From: Kluyvera ascorbata_C
GTDB lineage: Bacteria > Pseudomonadota > Gammaproteobacteria > Enterobacterales > Enterobacteriaceae
Assembly (NCBI RefSeq): GCF_044197065.1
Contig: NZ_JBIQOI010000001.1
Coordinates: 310,001 to 374,000 of the forward strand
DNA length: 64,000 nucleotides
Direction: 5' to 3'
Made by a program: the position numbers and the translations under genes
Shown here: positions 33,368 through 42,186 of the stretch, piece after piece
How the letters are laid out: every line of letters starts with the position of its first letter
How positions within the stretch are numbered: position 1 is the first letter of the stretch
The notes under the pieces: generated by a model
Database searches by the model: none
Seen by the model: the letters and a program-made list of their open reading frames with translations, nothing else
Told to the model about the DNA's origin: nothing

Positions 33368-35335
33368 ATGCACAATACCTTCAGACACTCCCGACTGGCG
33401 CTGGCCACCACAATGATACTCGCGGGCGGCGCATTAAGCGGCTGTGACAATAGCGAAGCCGCTCAGGCGAAGGCGTCAGCGGCACCGCAAAACGTCCAGT
33501 CGCCGGTGCTCTCCGTTGATGATGACAGCGTAGTGCTGGTGTGGGAAAAACCGCTTCTGGAGGCGGACAAGGTGGTGGACTATCACGTCTATCGCGGCGG
33601 TGAGTTGCTAGGCAGCGCGCGCGACAATCAGGACACATTCTCCCCCGCTAAACCTTATATCGATAACTTCTACCAGACGCTGGATAACGACCATTGGCAG
33701 CAGAAGGTCTCCCTACGAAGCTTTACCGTCGATGGGTTGAAAGCCGATACCGACTATCAGTTTACCGTCCGCGCCGTCTATTCGGACGGTAACGAGTCCG
33801 CCGATAGCGCGCCGATTTCCCTGCGCACCACCAAAGTGCCGCACGTGGTGGACGCTAAAGCCGCAGGTGCCGTCGGCGACGGGGCAACGCTTGATACCGC
33901 CGCGCTGCAAAAAGCGATTGATAGCTGTTCGCTGGCGCAGTATCCGCAAGGCTGTAAGGTCAGCGTGCGTGGCGGCGTGTTTAAAACCGGCGCGCTGTTC
34001 TTACACAGCGATATGACGCTGGAGATTGCCGAAGACGCGACGCTGCTGGGCTCGGACGACCCGGCGCAATACCCGATGAACAAAGGCTATTTTCTTTACC
34101 CCTATACTGATAATCCGCTGCCGAAGCGCCCGCCGTCGTTGATTAACGCCCTGGAAGCGGACGACAAGGGAAGCTCTCACGCGGGGACGTTCCGCAATAT
34201 TCGCATTGTGGGTAAAGGGACCATCGACGGTAATGGCTGGACGCGGGGGGTGAAGCACGGCGGGGCGGAGTCTATCGTTGATGAAGCCGGTAATACGCTG
34301 CCGCAGTATCGCGCCAGCAATGCCAAAAAAGTGGGCGAAGACGGTATTCTGGCAAAGCATCAGACCGAGCTTGCGGTATCTGAAGGAATGGACCGTGACA
34401 GCGCGTATAAAAACCGCCGCTCCAGTCTGATGACGTTGCGCGGCGTCAGCAATCTCTACATCGAAGGGCTGACCATCCTCAACCCGGCATTTCACGGGAT
34501 CATGGTGCTGGAGTCGGAAAACATCGCGCTGAATGGGCTTAGCCACAAGACCTTTGACGGCAATAACGCCGACGGTATTGAGCTGGGTAACAGCCAGAAT
34601 GCCCTTGTCTTCAATAACTTCTTTGATACCGGCGACGACGGGATGAACTTTGCCGCAGGCTACGGCAAGGGCGTCGAAACCTTTAGTCAGAAACCGCAGA
34701 GCGGGGCGTGGATCTTCAATAACTACTTCCGCAAAGGCCACGGCGCGGTAGTGACCGGCAGCCATACCGGCGCCTGGATCGAGAAGATCAAAGCGGAAGA
34801 TAACGTCATGTATCTGACCGATATCGGTCTGCGAATGAAAAGTCGCCCGTACTACGGCGGCGGCGCGCGCGAGGTGCTGTTCCGCAATAATGCAATGAAA
34901 GACCTGGCGAAAGAGCCGTTTATCTTCACCATCAAGTACAGCGCTGACGTTAACGACACCACCCCAGCCGCCGAGCCTGCGCAGTTCCGCAACGTCACCG
35001 TTGAGAACGTCACCGTTGATGGGACGGCGGCGAAGAAAAGCATTCTGGTGGATGGCATGACGGTGCAGGAGATGACGGCGGCATACGGCATTACCTTCCC
35101 GCGCGATGCCTATCATCAGAACCTGGCGTTCAGTAACGTGAAGTTCCGCAACGTGCAGGCGAGCAAAATCACCTTCCTGCATGACAGCCAGTTTACGCAC
35201 GTCACGTTTGATAATACGGAGCATGCCTGGAACTTTGCGCAGGTGAGCGGTATTACGCTTTCAGACAGCGCGAATAACGAGGTAATAACGGCAGCAGGGA
35301 AGGAGACGGTCGTGCGGGAAGCGGCGAAGCAGTAA
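33368..35335 (+). CDS. pehX: Exopolygalacturonase, glycoside hydrolase family 28, lipoprotein
   Basis: Releases digalacturonate (or monomer) from the non-reducing end of polygalacturonate, so it degrades pectin. It has 655 residues from the ATG at 33368; a GTG at 33335 would add eleven. A signal peptide ends in the lipobox LSGC with Cys26, followed by Asp27-Asn28. A fibronectin type III domain (about 45-150) precedes the GH28 beta-helix. Catalytic motifs are NAD 400-402, GDDG 422-425, GHG 457-459 and RMK 489-491. It is inserted between yejK and rplY, where E. coli has nothing, and has its own KdgR box. PehX is known from Klebsiella oxytoca and Dickeya. Confidence 0.93.
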   Translation: MHNTFRHSRLALATTMILAGGALSGCDNSEAAQAKASAAPQNVQSPVLSVDDDSVVLVWEKPLLEADKVVDYHVYRGGELLGSARDNQDTFSPAKPYIDNFYQTLDNDHWQQKVSLRSFTVDGLKADTDYQFTVRAVYSDGNESADSAPISLRTTKVPHVVDAKAAGAVGDGATLDTAALQKAIDSCSLAQYPQGCKVSVRGGVFKTGALFLHSDMTLEIAEDATLLGSDDPAQYPMNKGYFLYPYTDNPLPKRPPSLINALEADDKGSSHAGTFRNIRIVGKGTIDGNGWTRGVKHGGAESIVDEAGNTLPQYRASNAKKVGEDGILAKHQTELAVSEGMDRDSAYKNRRSSLMTLRGVSNLYIEGLTILNPAFHGIMVLESENIALNGLSHKTFDGNNADGIELGNSQNALVFNNFFDTGDDGMNFAAGYGKGVETFSQKPQSGAWIFNNYFRKGHGAVVTGSHTGAWIEKIKAEDNVMYLTDIGLRMKSRPYYGGGAREVLFRNNAMKDLAKEPFIFTIKYSADVNDTTPAAEPAQFRNVTVENVTVDGTAAKKSILVDGMTVQEMTAAYGITFPRDAYHQNLAFSNVKFRNVQASKITFLHDSQFTHVTFDNTEHAWNFAQVSGITLSDSANNEVITAAGKETVVREAAKQ

Positions 35336-35340
35336 AAAAA

Positions 35341-35366
35341 AACGGCTCCGTAAGGAGCCGTTTTTT
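35341..35366. terminator. Bidirectional terminator between pehX and rplY
   Basis: AACGGCTCC and GGAGCCGTT pair around GTAA, with an A-run before and a T-run after, serving the convergent pehX and rplY. Confidence 0.93.
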
Positions 35367-35388
35367 CGTCACGAAGACTTGTCGGCGA

Positions 35389-35673
35389 TTAAGCGCGAAC
35401 GAAGTCGATGTGAGCCAGTTTTGGCTTGAACGGGTGACGCTGCACCGCCTGAGCCTTAACTTTTTCTTCTTTACCATCAACAACGATGGTCAGAACTTCG
35501 CTGTAAAATTCAGCGTTGTTCTGCAGGTTCCACAGCTTGTCGTGATCCAGTTCGATAGCAATCGGAGCTGCTTCGCCACCATAAATGATAGCTGGGAACT
35601 TGTTAGCTGCGCGCAGGCGGCGGCTCGCACCCTTACCCTGCTCTTTACGTACTTCTGCGTTAATAGTAAACAT
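35389..35673 (-). CDS. rplY: 50S ribosomal protein L25
   Basis: Binds 5S rRNA in the large subunit. It has 94 residues as in E. coli, with the short form of the L25 domain and no C-terminal CTC extension. The termini MFTINAEVRKEQGKGASRRL and KLAHIDFVRA are diagnostic. Transcribed singly, it converges on pehX. Confidence 0.99.
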   Translation of the reverse strand: MFTINAEVRKEQGKGASRRLRAANKFPAIIYGGEAAPIAIELDHDKLWNLQNNAEFYSEVLTIVVDGKEEKVKAQAVQRHPFKPKLAHIDFVRA

Positions 35674-35843
35674 TGATAGCTCTCTTAATTAATCCTGCTA
35701 CAGGCGACCCAGCAGCAGGCAAATGATCTGCTTCACGGATGTGAAAGCGGGCGGCATTATAGCTTTCAATCCTCATGCGGGCAATTAAAAAGCACGTTTA
35801 AAACGTACAAGAGATTGTTGATAAAGGATTGTCGCGTATGCAT

Positions 35844-35929
35844 GCCGGGTGGCGGCTGCGCCTTACCCGGCCTACAAACCCATTAATATCAAGGTTTTTG
35901 TAGGCCTGATAAGCGAAGCGCCATCAGGC
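35844..35929. repeat. REP pair (BIME) upstream of rplY
   Basis: GCCGGGTGGCGG...CTTACCCGGC at 35844-35871 and GCCTGATAAGCG...CCATCAGGC at 35904-35929 are two REP palindromes in a standard mosaic. The rest of the gap 35674-35938 holds the rplY leader; nothing else was recognised. Confidence 0.85.
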
Positions 35930-35938
35930 ACCCAAATG

Positions 35939-36898
35939 TCAATTTGCCGTTAAGCGCAGCCGCAGACTGTCCGGATACGGCGAAAAATAGCGCTGCGTCA
36001 GCAGGTAATCATCCGGGTGCTCGGCCAGATAGTGCTTGAGCAGCGTCAGCGGCGCGAGAATGGGTAGGTGCCCGGCGTGATAGTTGACGATAACGTCGCG
36101 AAGCTCCGCCCGCTGGCGGTCGTTGAGCTGTTTACGGAAATAGCCCTGAATATGCATCAGCACATTGGTGTGGTTTTTACGCGAGGCGGGGTGGCGCAGA
36201 ATCGCCATCAGCTTGTCGCGGTAGGCGACAAAAAAGGCCTCCAGGTCCTCCCATTCGTGCAGATGGGCGATAAACGGGCCAATTTCACGATAGCCCGGCT
36301 GGTTGTGAGCCAGCAGGTGCAGCTTATAGCGGCTATGAAAGGCCAGCAGAGCCTGACGAGTCAGTCCTTCTTCCCGTAACGCGTTCAGTTCGTGCAGTGC
36401 AAAGACACGCGCCACAAAGTTCTCGCGCAGTACCGGGTCGTGTAACCGGCCATCTTCTTCCACCGGCAGCCACGGGTAGCGCGCCTGCAGCGCCGCGGTA
36501 AACAGGCCAACACCTTCCTTTGCGCCGCGGTTGCCGCGTTCATCGTACAGCCGTACCCGCTCCATCCCGCAGCTCGGGGATTTCGCACAGACAATAAATC
36601 CGGCGAATTGCGCCGCGCCCGGCAGCATCTCATCGGCAAAATGGTGCATTTTATCGGTGAGGTCGTTATCCAGATCCTGGCTCATACGTATGCGGGTATC
36701 GCCATTGGCGGTCTTCACCAGACGCAGCGCAGGGCGCGGCGTAGGCAGGCCGATGCCCATTTCCGGGCAGACGGGTTTAAAAGTCACCCATTCGGCGAGC
36801 TCGTCCATAATAAATCCCATCCGCTTATGCCCGCCGTCAAAGCGAACGGCGGCACCGGTCAGGCAGCCGCTGATGCCGAGAATCGGTTTGTCGTTCAT
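35939..36898 (-). CDS. DUF523-DUF1722 fusion protein (YbgA-like)
   Basis: Cytoplasmic protein of 319 residues from the ATG at 36898, which has AGGA upstream; an earlier ATG at 36925 is possible. The N-terminal DUF523 domain (about 1-145) has GISGCLTG and the CAKSPSCGM cysteine motif, suggesting metal or cofactor binding. The C-terminal DUF1722 domain (about 180-305) is like E. coli YbgA, with the RYKLHLLAHN segment. In many bacteria such genes neighbour photolyase or stress genes; here the divergent neighbour is blc. The biochemical function is not established. Confidence 0.88.
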   Translation of the reverse strand: MNDKPILGISGCLTGAAVRFDGGHKRMGFIMDELAEWVTFKPVCPEMGIGLPTPRPALRLVKTANGDTRIRMSQDLDNDLTDKMHHFADEMLPGAAQFAGFIVCAKSPSCGMERVRLYDERGNRGAKEGVGLFTAALQARYPWLPVEEDGRLHDPVLRENFVARVFALHELNALREEGLTRQALLAFHSRYKLHLLAHNQPGYREIGPFIAHLHEWEDLEAFFVAYRDKLMAILRHPASRKNHTNVLMHIQGYFRKQLNDRQRAELRDVIVNYHAGHLPILAPLTLLKHYLAEHPDDYLLTQRYFSPYPDSLRLRLTAN

Positions 36899-37011
36899 AT
36901 TATTGTCCTGTTTGTCGAGGGCCATAGTTCAAGCATAGGTTCTCCCGCTTGTGACAGCGTGGGTTTTTATCCTCTACACTTAACCCATTATTGTCAAAAG
37001 GGAGAGGTCGC

Positions 37012-37545
37012 ATGAAGCTATGGCCCGTTGTCACCGGTGTCGCTATTTCGCTGGCTCTGGTAGCCTGCCGTTCACCGACGCCGCCTAAAGGGGTGACGCC
37101 AATTAGCCACTTTGATGCCAGTCGCTATTTAGGAAAATGGTATGAAATCGCCCGTCTGGATAACCGCTTTGAGCGCGGTCTGGAGCAGGTAACCGCGACC
37201 TATGGCAAGCGCAAAGATGGCGGTATCAGCGTGTTGAACCGTGGGTTTGACCCCGCGCGGGGCGAGTGGAAAGAGAGCGAAGGGAAGGCGTACTTCACCG
37301 GCGAGCCGAGCGTTGCCGCGTTGAAGGTCTCCTTCTTTGGTCCTTTCTACGGCGGCTATAACGTTATTGCACTGGATGACGACTACCAGTACGCGCTGGT
37401 CAGCGGGCCGAACCGCGACTACCTGTGGATTTTATCGCGTACGCCAACGCTGCCGCCGCAGGTACAGCAAAACTACCTGACCATCGCCCGCGGACTGGGG
37501 TTTGCCGTCGACGACTTGTTGTGGGTGAAGCAAACGCGCGACTAG
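37012..37545 (+). CDS. blc: Outer-membrane lipocalin lipoprotein
   Basis: Bacterial lipocalin that binds lysophospholipids and fatty acids and is anchored in the outer membrane. It has 177 residues like E. coli Blc. The lipobox LVAC gives Cys19 with Arg at +2, fitting outer-membrane sorting; the lipocalin GKWYEIAR motif and the second FYGGYNVIAL motif are present. The start is the ATG at 37012 with GGGAGAGG upstream. In E. coli blc lies beside ampC, so its position here between the DUF523 gene and radD differs. A CTACACT at 36974-36980 may be a sigma-S type -10. Its stop overlaps the radD stop. Confidence 0.95.
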   Translation: MKLWPVVTGVAISLALVACRSPTPPKGVTPISHFDASRYLGKWYEIARLDNRFERGLEQVTATYGKRKDGGISVLNRGFDPARGEWKESEGKAYFTGEPSVAALKVSFFGPFYGGYNVIALDDDYQYALVSGPNRDYLWILSRTPTLPPQVQQNYLTIARGLGFAVDDLLWVKQTRD

Positions 37546-39299
37546 CGTAGCTCATTAGCCCGGCGATAGCGGCCTTCATAGTCGAACACTTTTTCGCGCA
37601 CCTGCCAGTAGATGCCTTTTTTACGGGCAACGACAAAATCCGGTGCGCGGAGCAGCGCCTGCTGAGCGATGATATCGCCCGGCGTTATCCAGCGCAGCGG
37701 TACGCCAGGCGTGCGGGTATGCGGGCGGATAAACAGCTGCTCGAACGCCGTTTTCTGCGCGGGCGTGTGCAGGCGGAAGCGCTCACTTACGTCTGCGCCG
37801 TCTTCGTCGTAATAGGTGATTTTGAGCCAGCCGCCTTTCTCGTCCATGCCGTCCTGTAACACCATGCCGCTACAGCGCAGCACCAGCGCATCTTTCAGCT
37901 TCAGCGCGGCTTTCAACATATCGTCGGGGTCAACCAGCACCGTGTCACACTCCCGACAGCGGCGGGCGGCGATGTCATTTTCAGCATTACACTGCGGGCA
38001 GTTTTTAAAGCGGAAACGGTAGTCGCACTGCTCGCGATGGCCTTCATCATCCTCCAGCCAGCCCTGACAGCGACGGCCAAAGTGCTCAATAATGGTGCCG
38101 TCGGCGGTGGTTTTCCCCCAGAAGGTATTGGCGAAGCCGCAGCCGGGGCAGAACACCTGCACCGGCACGTTATCGCTCTTGCCTTTTGGCGAACCCACTT
38201 CCGGCGTGTAGAGGTCGTGCGGGTTTCCGGCGTAGTCGAGAATAAGGCAGTCCGTTTTCCCCGGCGCCAGGCGCAGGCCACGACCGACGATTTGCTGATA
38301 CAGGCTGATGGACTCGGTAGGGCGCAGAATCGCAATCAGGTCGACGTGTGGAGCATCAAAACCGGTGGTCAGGACGGCGACGTTAACCAGATAACGGAAC
38401 TGCTGATTTTTAAAGGCTTCAATCAGCTCGTCGCGCTGCGGGCCTGGCGTTTCACCGGTAATCAGCGCAGCGTCATCGGCGGGCAGCAGGCCGGTAATTT
38501 CGCGGGCGTGCTCGACGGTAGCGGCAAAAATCATCACCCCTTTGCGAGTCTCCGCGAACTCCTCAATCTGGCTGATGATATGCGGCGTAACACGCTGTTG
38601 CTGCTTGAGTTCACGGTTGAGGTCAGATTCACTGAACAGACCATTGCTGTTGGCCTGCAGGCGGCTGAAATCGTACTGCACCACGGGCATGTCCAGCCGT
38701 TCTGGCGGCGCCAGGTAGCCGTGTTTAATCATGTAGCGCAGCGGTAACTCATAGATGCAGTCGCGGAACAGCGCTTTCTCGTCGCCGCGCACCATGCCGT
38801 GGTAGTGGAACTGGTAAATCCAGCCTTTGCCCAGACGGAACGGCGTGGCCGTGAGGCCAAGCAGGCGGATGTGAGGGTTCACTTTCCCCAGATGGGTGAG
38901 GATTTGTTGGTACTGACTATCGTCGTCGTCGCTGATACGGTGGCACTCATCAACAATCAGTAACGAAAATTCGCCCTGAAAATGGTCAAGGTTCCGCGCG
39001 ACGGACTGCACGCTGCCGAACACCACCTTGCCGTGGCTCTCTTTACGTTTCAGGCCGGCAGCATAAATATCGGCCTCCAGCCCCAGCGCGCAGTATTTTG
39101 CGTGGTTCTGGGCAACAAGCTCTTTAACGTGCGCCAACACCAGCACGCGGCCACGCGCTAGCCGCGCCAGCTCGGCGATAACCAGGCTTTTCCCGGCACC
39201 GGTGGGCAAAACGATCACCGCAGGTTGAGTATGACGACGGAAGTAAGCGAGGGTCGCGTCAACCGCTTCCTGCTGATAGGGGCGAAGTGTAAAAGTCAT
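37542..39299 (-). CDS. radD: DNA repair helicase-like ATPase RadD
   Basis: Superfamily 2 helicase-like ATPase that works with RecA and SSB in double-strand break repair and recombination. It has 585 residues (586 in E. coli). Motif I is LPTGAGKS near residue 37, motif II is DECH, and motif VI is IVGRGLRLAPGK. A zinc-binding C-terminal region shows repeated CxxC pairs (CPGC, CPQC, CREC). It is divergent from rsuA. The stop codon shares a CTAG palindrome with blc, so the genes converge with a four-base overlap. Confidence 0.96.
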   Translation of the reverse strand: MTFTLRPYQQEAVDATLAYFRRHTQPAVIVLPTGAGKSLVIAELARLARGRVLVLAHVKELVAQNHAKYCALGLEADIYAAGLKRKESHGKVVFGSVQSVARNLDHFQGEFSLLIVDECHRISDDDDSQYQQILTHLGKVNPHIRLLGLTATPFRLGKGWIYQFHYHGMVRGDEKALFRDCIYELPLRYMIKHGYLAPPERLDMPVVQYDFSRLQANSNGLFSESDLNRELKQQQRVTPHIISQIEEFAETRKGVMIFAATVEHAREITGLLPADDAALITGETPGPQRDELIEAFKNQQFRYLVNVAVLTTGFDAPHVDLIAILRPTESISLYQQIVGRGLRLAPGKTDCLILDYAGNPHDLYTPEVGSPKGKSDNVPVQVFCPGCGFANTFWGKTTADGTIIEHFGRRCQGWLEDDEGHREQCDYRFRFKNCPQCNAENDIAARRCRECDTVLVDPDDMLKAALKLKDALVLRCSGMVLQDGMDEKGGWLKITYYDEDGADVSERFRLHTPAQKTAFEQLFIRPHTRTPGVPLRWITPGDIIAQQALLRAPDFVVARKKGIYWQVREKVFDYEGRYRRANELR

Positions 39300-39514
39300 T
39301 GGCGTGATGATTGTCCTTAATAGACAAATAGTATGCCATGAATCTTTTCACTTGAGTGGGATAACAACCCCGTTATACTTACAGATTGTTATACTCCTCG
39401 TCTTTCCCGTTGTCGGTGTTTTTTGCCCGACGGTGGAAAATCCAGAGAGTAGATTACCCCATTTTTCGGACGTTTCGTCCGGCACCCGGCACTATTACAG
39501 GCTAAAAATACTTC

Positions 39515-40222
39515 ATGCGACTTGATAAGTTTATCGCTCAGCAACTCGGCGTCAGCCGTGCTATTGCCGGGCGTTTGATCCGCGGCCACCACGTGACCAT
39601 CGATGACGAAGTGGTGCGTGACACCGCATTTAAACTGCTACCAGAACACGACGTAGCCTACGAAGGCAACACGCTGACGCAGCAGAATGGCCCGCGCTAT
39701 TTCATGCTGAACAAACCGCAGGGCTATGTTTGCTCCACCGAAGACCCGGATCACCCAACGGTGCTCTATTTTCTGGACGAGCCCGTGGCGTATAAGCTGC
39801 ATGCCGCAGGGCGTTTAGATATTGATACCACCGGTCTGGTGCTGATGACCGATGATGGTCAGTGGTCTCACCGCATCACCTCACCGCGCCATCATTGCGA
39901 AAAAACCTACCTGGTGACGCTGGAAAACCCGGTGAGTGAAGATACCGCCGAGCAGTTCGCCAAAGGCGTACAGTTGCACAACGAAAAAGATCTCACCAAG
40001 CCTGCCGTGCTGGAAGAGATTACGCCGACCGAAGTACGTCTGACCATCAGCGAAGGCCGTTATCATCAGGTGAAACGCATGTTTGCCGCCGTGGGTAATC
40101 GCGTAGTTGGGCTGCATCGCGAACGTATTGGTGAGATTGCGCTCGACCCTGCACTGGAACCGGGCGAATACCGTCCGTTAACGGAAGAAGAAATTGCCAG
40201 CGTTGGCGCGCCCGAGCGCTAA
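39515..40222 (+). CDS. rsuA: 16S rRNA pseudouridine(516) synthase
   Basis: Isomerises U516 of 16S rRNA to pseudouridine. It has 235 residues (231 in E. coli). An S4 RNA-binding domain lies at the N-terminus (MRLDKFIAQQLGVSR), and the catalytic aspartate is Asp102 in AGRLDIDTTGL. The closing extension PLTEEEIASVGAPER makes it slightly longer than usual. bcr begins 19 bases downstream and is probably co-transcribed. Two TTATACT sequences in the gap 39300-39514 could be -10 elements. Confidence 0.97.
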   Translation: MRLDKFIAQQLGVSRAIAGRLIRGHHVTIDDEVVRDTAFKLLPEHDVAYEGNTLTQQNGPRYFMLNKPQGYVCSTEDPDHPTVLYFLDEPVAYKLHAAGRLDIDTTGLVLMTDDGQWSHRITSPRHHCEKTYLVTLENPVSEDTAEQFAKGVQLHNEKDLTKPAVLEEITPTEVRLTISEGRYHQVKRMFAAVGNRVVGLHRERIGEIALDPALEPGEYRPLTEEEIASVGAPER

Positions 40223-40241
40223 TTAATAACCGAGGTAGATT

Positions 40242-41444
40242 GTGACGTCCAGGCCGCGCTCGTCGTTAAAAATTGTGTTTATTCTTGGCCTCCTGGCCAT
40301 GTTAATGCCGTTATCGATCGATATGTACCTTCCGGCGCTGCCGGTCATTTCGGAACAGTTTGGCGTGCCGGCAGGCAGCGCGCAGATGACCCTGAGCACC
40401 TATATTCTGGGCTTTGCGCTGGGCCAGCTGTTGTACGGCCCGATGGCGGACAGCCTTGGACGTAAGCCAGTCATTCTGGGCGGGACGCTTATCTTTGCGG
40501 CGGCGGCGGTGGCCTGTGCCATGGCGCCGACCATCGATTATCTGATTGTTACGCGTTTCTTCCACGGCCTGGCGGCCGCGGCGGCAAGCGTGGTTATCAA
40601 CGCCCTGATGCGTGATATCTACCCGAAGGAAGAGTTCTCCCGCATGATGTCGTTTGTCATGCTGGTCACGACCATTGCACCATTGGTGGCACCAATGGTG
40701 GGCGGGGCGGTGCTGGTCTGGTTTAGCTGGCACGCGATCTTCTGGATCCTGGCAGCAGCGGCGCTGCTCGCTTCAGCCGCAATCTGCTTCTTTATCGATG
40801 AAACGCTGCCGGTGGAAAAACGTCAGCCGTTTCGTCTGAGCACGACGCTTGGCAACTTTGCGTCGCTGTTCCGCCACAAGCGGGTACTTTCTTACATGCT
40901 CGCCAGCGGCTTCAGCTTTGCTGCGATGTTCTCCTTCCTGAGCGCCGGTCCGTTTGTTTACATCGAGCTTAACCATGTGTCGCCGCAGCACTTCGGTTAC
41001 TACTTCGCGCTGAACATTGTGTTCCTCTTTATTACCACCACGATAAATAGCCGCTTTGTCCGTCGGGTAGGGGCGCTGTGGATGTTCCGCGCCGGGCTGA
41101 CGGTGCAGTTCGTCATGGCAATCTGGATGGTGGTTTGTGCGCTGCTGGGCGTCGGCTTCTGGTCGCTGGTGCTCGGCATTGCGGTGTTTGTTGGCTGCGT
41201 ATCGATGGTCTCTTCCAATGCGATGGCGGTGATCCTCGACGAGTTCCCGCACATGGCGGGGACGGCATCTTCACTGGCGGGGACGTTCCGCTTCGGTATC
41301 GGAGCCATTATTGGCGCGCTGCTGTCGTTTGCGACCTTCACCACCGCCTGGCCGATGCTGATTTCCATCGCGTTCTGCGCGACCTGCTCAATTCTCTTCT
41401 ACCTCTACGCCAGTAGACCCCGCAAAACCTTACGCAAATCATAA
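40242..41444 (+). CDS. bcr: Bcr/CflA family multidrug efflux transporter
   Basis: MFS proton antiporter with twelve membrane helices; E. coli Bcr exports bicyclomycin and sulfonamides, and can move cysteine. It has 400 residues (396 in E. coli) and starts with GTG, with CGAGG upstream. The MFS motif GPMADSLGRKPV lies between helices 2 and 3. It follows rsuA closely, the conserved gene order. A REP element follows it. Confidence 0.95.
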   Translation: MTSRPRSSLKIVFILGLLAMLMPLSIDMYLPALPVISEQFGVPAGSAQMTLSTYILGFALGQLLYGPMADSLGRKPVILGGTLIFAAAAVACAMAPTIDYLIVTRFFHGLAAAAASVVINALMRDIYPKEEFSRMMSFVMLVTTIAPLVAPMVGGAVLVWFSWHAIFWILAAAALLASAAICFFIDETLPVEKRQPFRLSTTLGNFASLFRHKRVLSYMLASGFSFAAMFSFLSAGPFVYIELNHVSPQHFGYYFALNIVFLFITTTINSRFVRRVGALWMFRAGLTVQFVMAIWMVVCALLGVGFWSLVLGIAVFVGCVSMVSSNAMAVILDEFPHMAGTASSLAGTFRFGIGAIIGALLSFATFTTAWPMLISIAFCATCSILFYLYASRPRKTLRKS

Positions 41445-41452
41445 TTCGGCAA

Positions 41453-41483
41453 GCCGGATAGGGCATTTACGCCGCTATCCGGC
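41453..41483. repeat. REP palindrome after bcr
   Basis: GCCGGATAGGGC...GCCGCTATCCGGC forms a long palindrome eight bases after the bcr stop. Confidence 0.85.
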
Positions 41484-41817
41484 AACGTAAAAGCGCGCAC
41501 TTATCATCCTTTCGGAGGGCGAAATGCACTCCTTTGTTGATACACATCAACAGAAATTGCATTCCTGATAGGGTGCAATGTTTCTTTTATGTAAAATCCA
41601 TTTATGTAAATAGTCACATTGTTGTAGATAAAAAGGTTGCGTTAGATCACAGATACGGGTACATATAGCGCGAAAACGCATCAGTGCACCGAACTATGTC
41701 GTAAGAAGAATGTTGAATGCTGGCGTTTTTTTTCTGGATGCAGGACGATTTGTCAACAATGTGTTAATATGGATGTGAAATAATTGTGAAGCTGTCGCTT
41801 CCGGGGAAAAGAACGTA
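41484..41817. other. Non-coding region upstream of yejG
   Basis: About 330 bases, AT-rich in parts, with an isolated run of eight T at about 41726-41733 and a GATCACA half-site that could be CRP-like. I see no open frame with a ribosome site and no hairpin convincing enough to call a small RNA. It presumably holds the yejG promoter and a long leader. Confidence 0.4.
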
Positions 41818-42159
41818 ATGACATTACAGCTATCTATCGTACATCGACTGCCGCAGGACTATCGTTGGTCTGCGGGTTTTGCAGGTTCGAAGGTTGAACC
41901 GATTCCGCAAAATGGTGCGTCCAGCGACAATACGCTGGTGGCGCTCAAATTGCTGAGCCCGGACGGCGATAGCGCCTGGCCGGTGATGCATTCCCTTAGC
42001 CAGGCGTTAACCGATATCTCCGTTGATTGCTCAGTGCTTGAGTGCGAAGGGGAGCCGTGCCTGTTTGTGAAACGTCAGGATGAGTTTGCGGCGACCTGTC
42101 GCCTGAAAAATTTCGGCGTTGCTATCGCCGAGCCGTTCTCAGGTAATAACCCATTCTAA
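41818..42159 (+). CDS. yejG: Conserved protein YejG
   Basis: Small soluble protein of 113 residues (114 in E. coli), with conserved LQLSIVHRLPQ and FAATCRLKNFGVAIAEPF. Its function is unknown; E. coli YejG has been linked to aminoglycoside response. It has a long upstream region and converges on yejF with only three bases between the stops. Confidence 0.94.
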   Translation: MTLQLSIVHRLPQDYRWSAGFAGSKVEPIPQNGASSDNTLVALKLLSPDGDSAWPVMHSLSQALTDISVDCSVLECEGEPCLFVKRQDEFAATCRLKNFGVAIAEPFSGNNPF

Positions 42160-42160
42160 C

Positions 42161-42186
42161 CGTCAGCTCAGCGCAATGAGCTGACG
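42161..42186. terminator. Perfect stem at the yejG/yejF junction
   Basis: CGTCAGCTCA (42161-42170) pairs perfectly with TGAGCTGACG (42177-42186) around GCGCAA. The stem covers the last codons of yejF and follows the yejG stop by one base. There is no T-run on either side, so it may protect 3' ends rather than terminate by itself. Confidence 0.5.

Noticed and set aside
35899..35934. A terminator for the DUF523 gene
   Set aside because: The palindrome is a standard REP unit without a T-run in the right place.
41484..41817. Small RNA or leader peptide upstream of yejG
   Set aside because: A run of eight T lies at about 41726-41733, but no stable hairpin precedes it and no short frame has a ribosome site.
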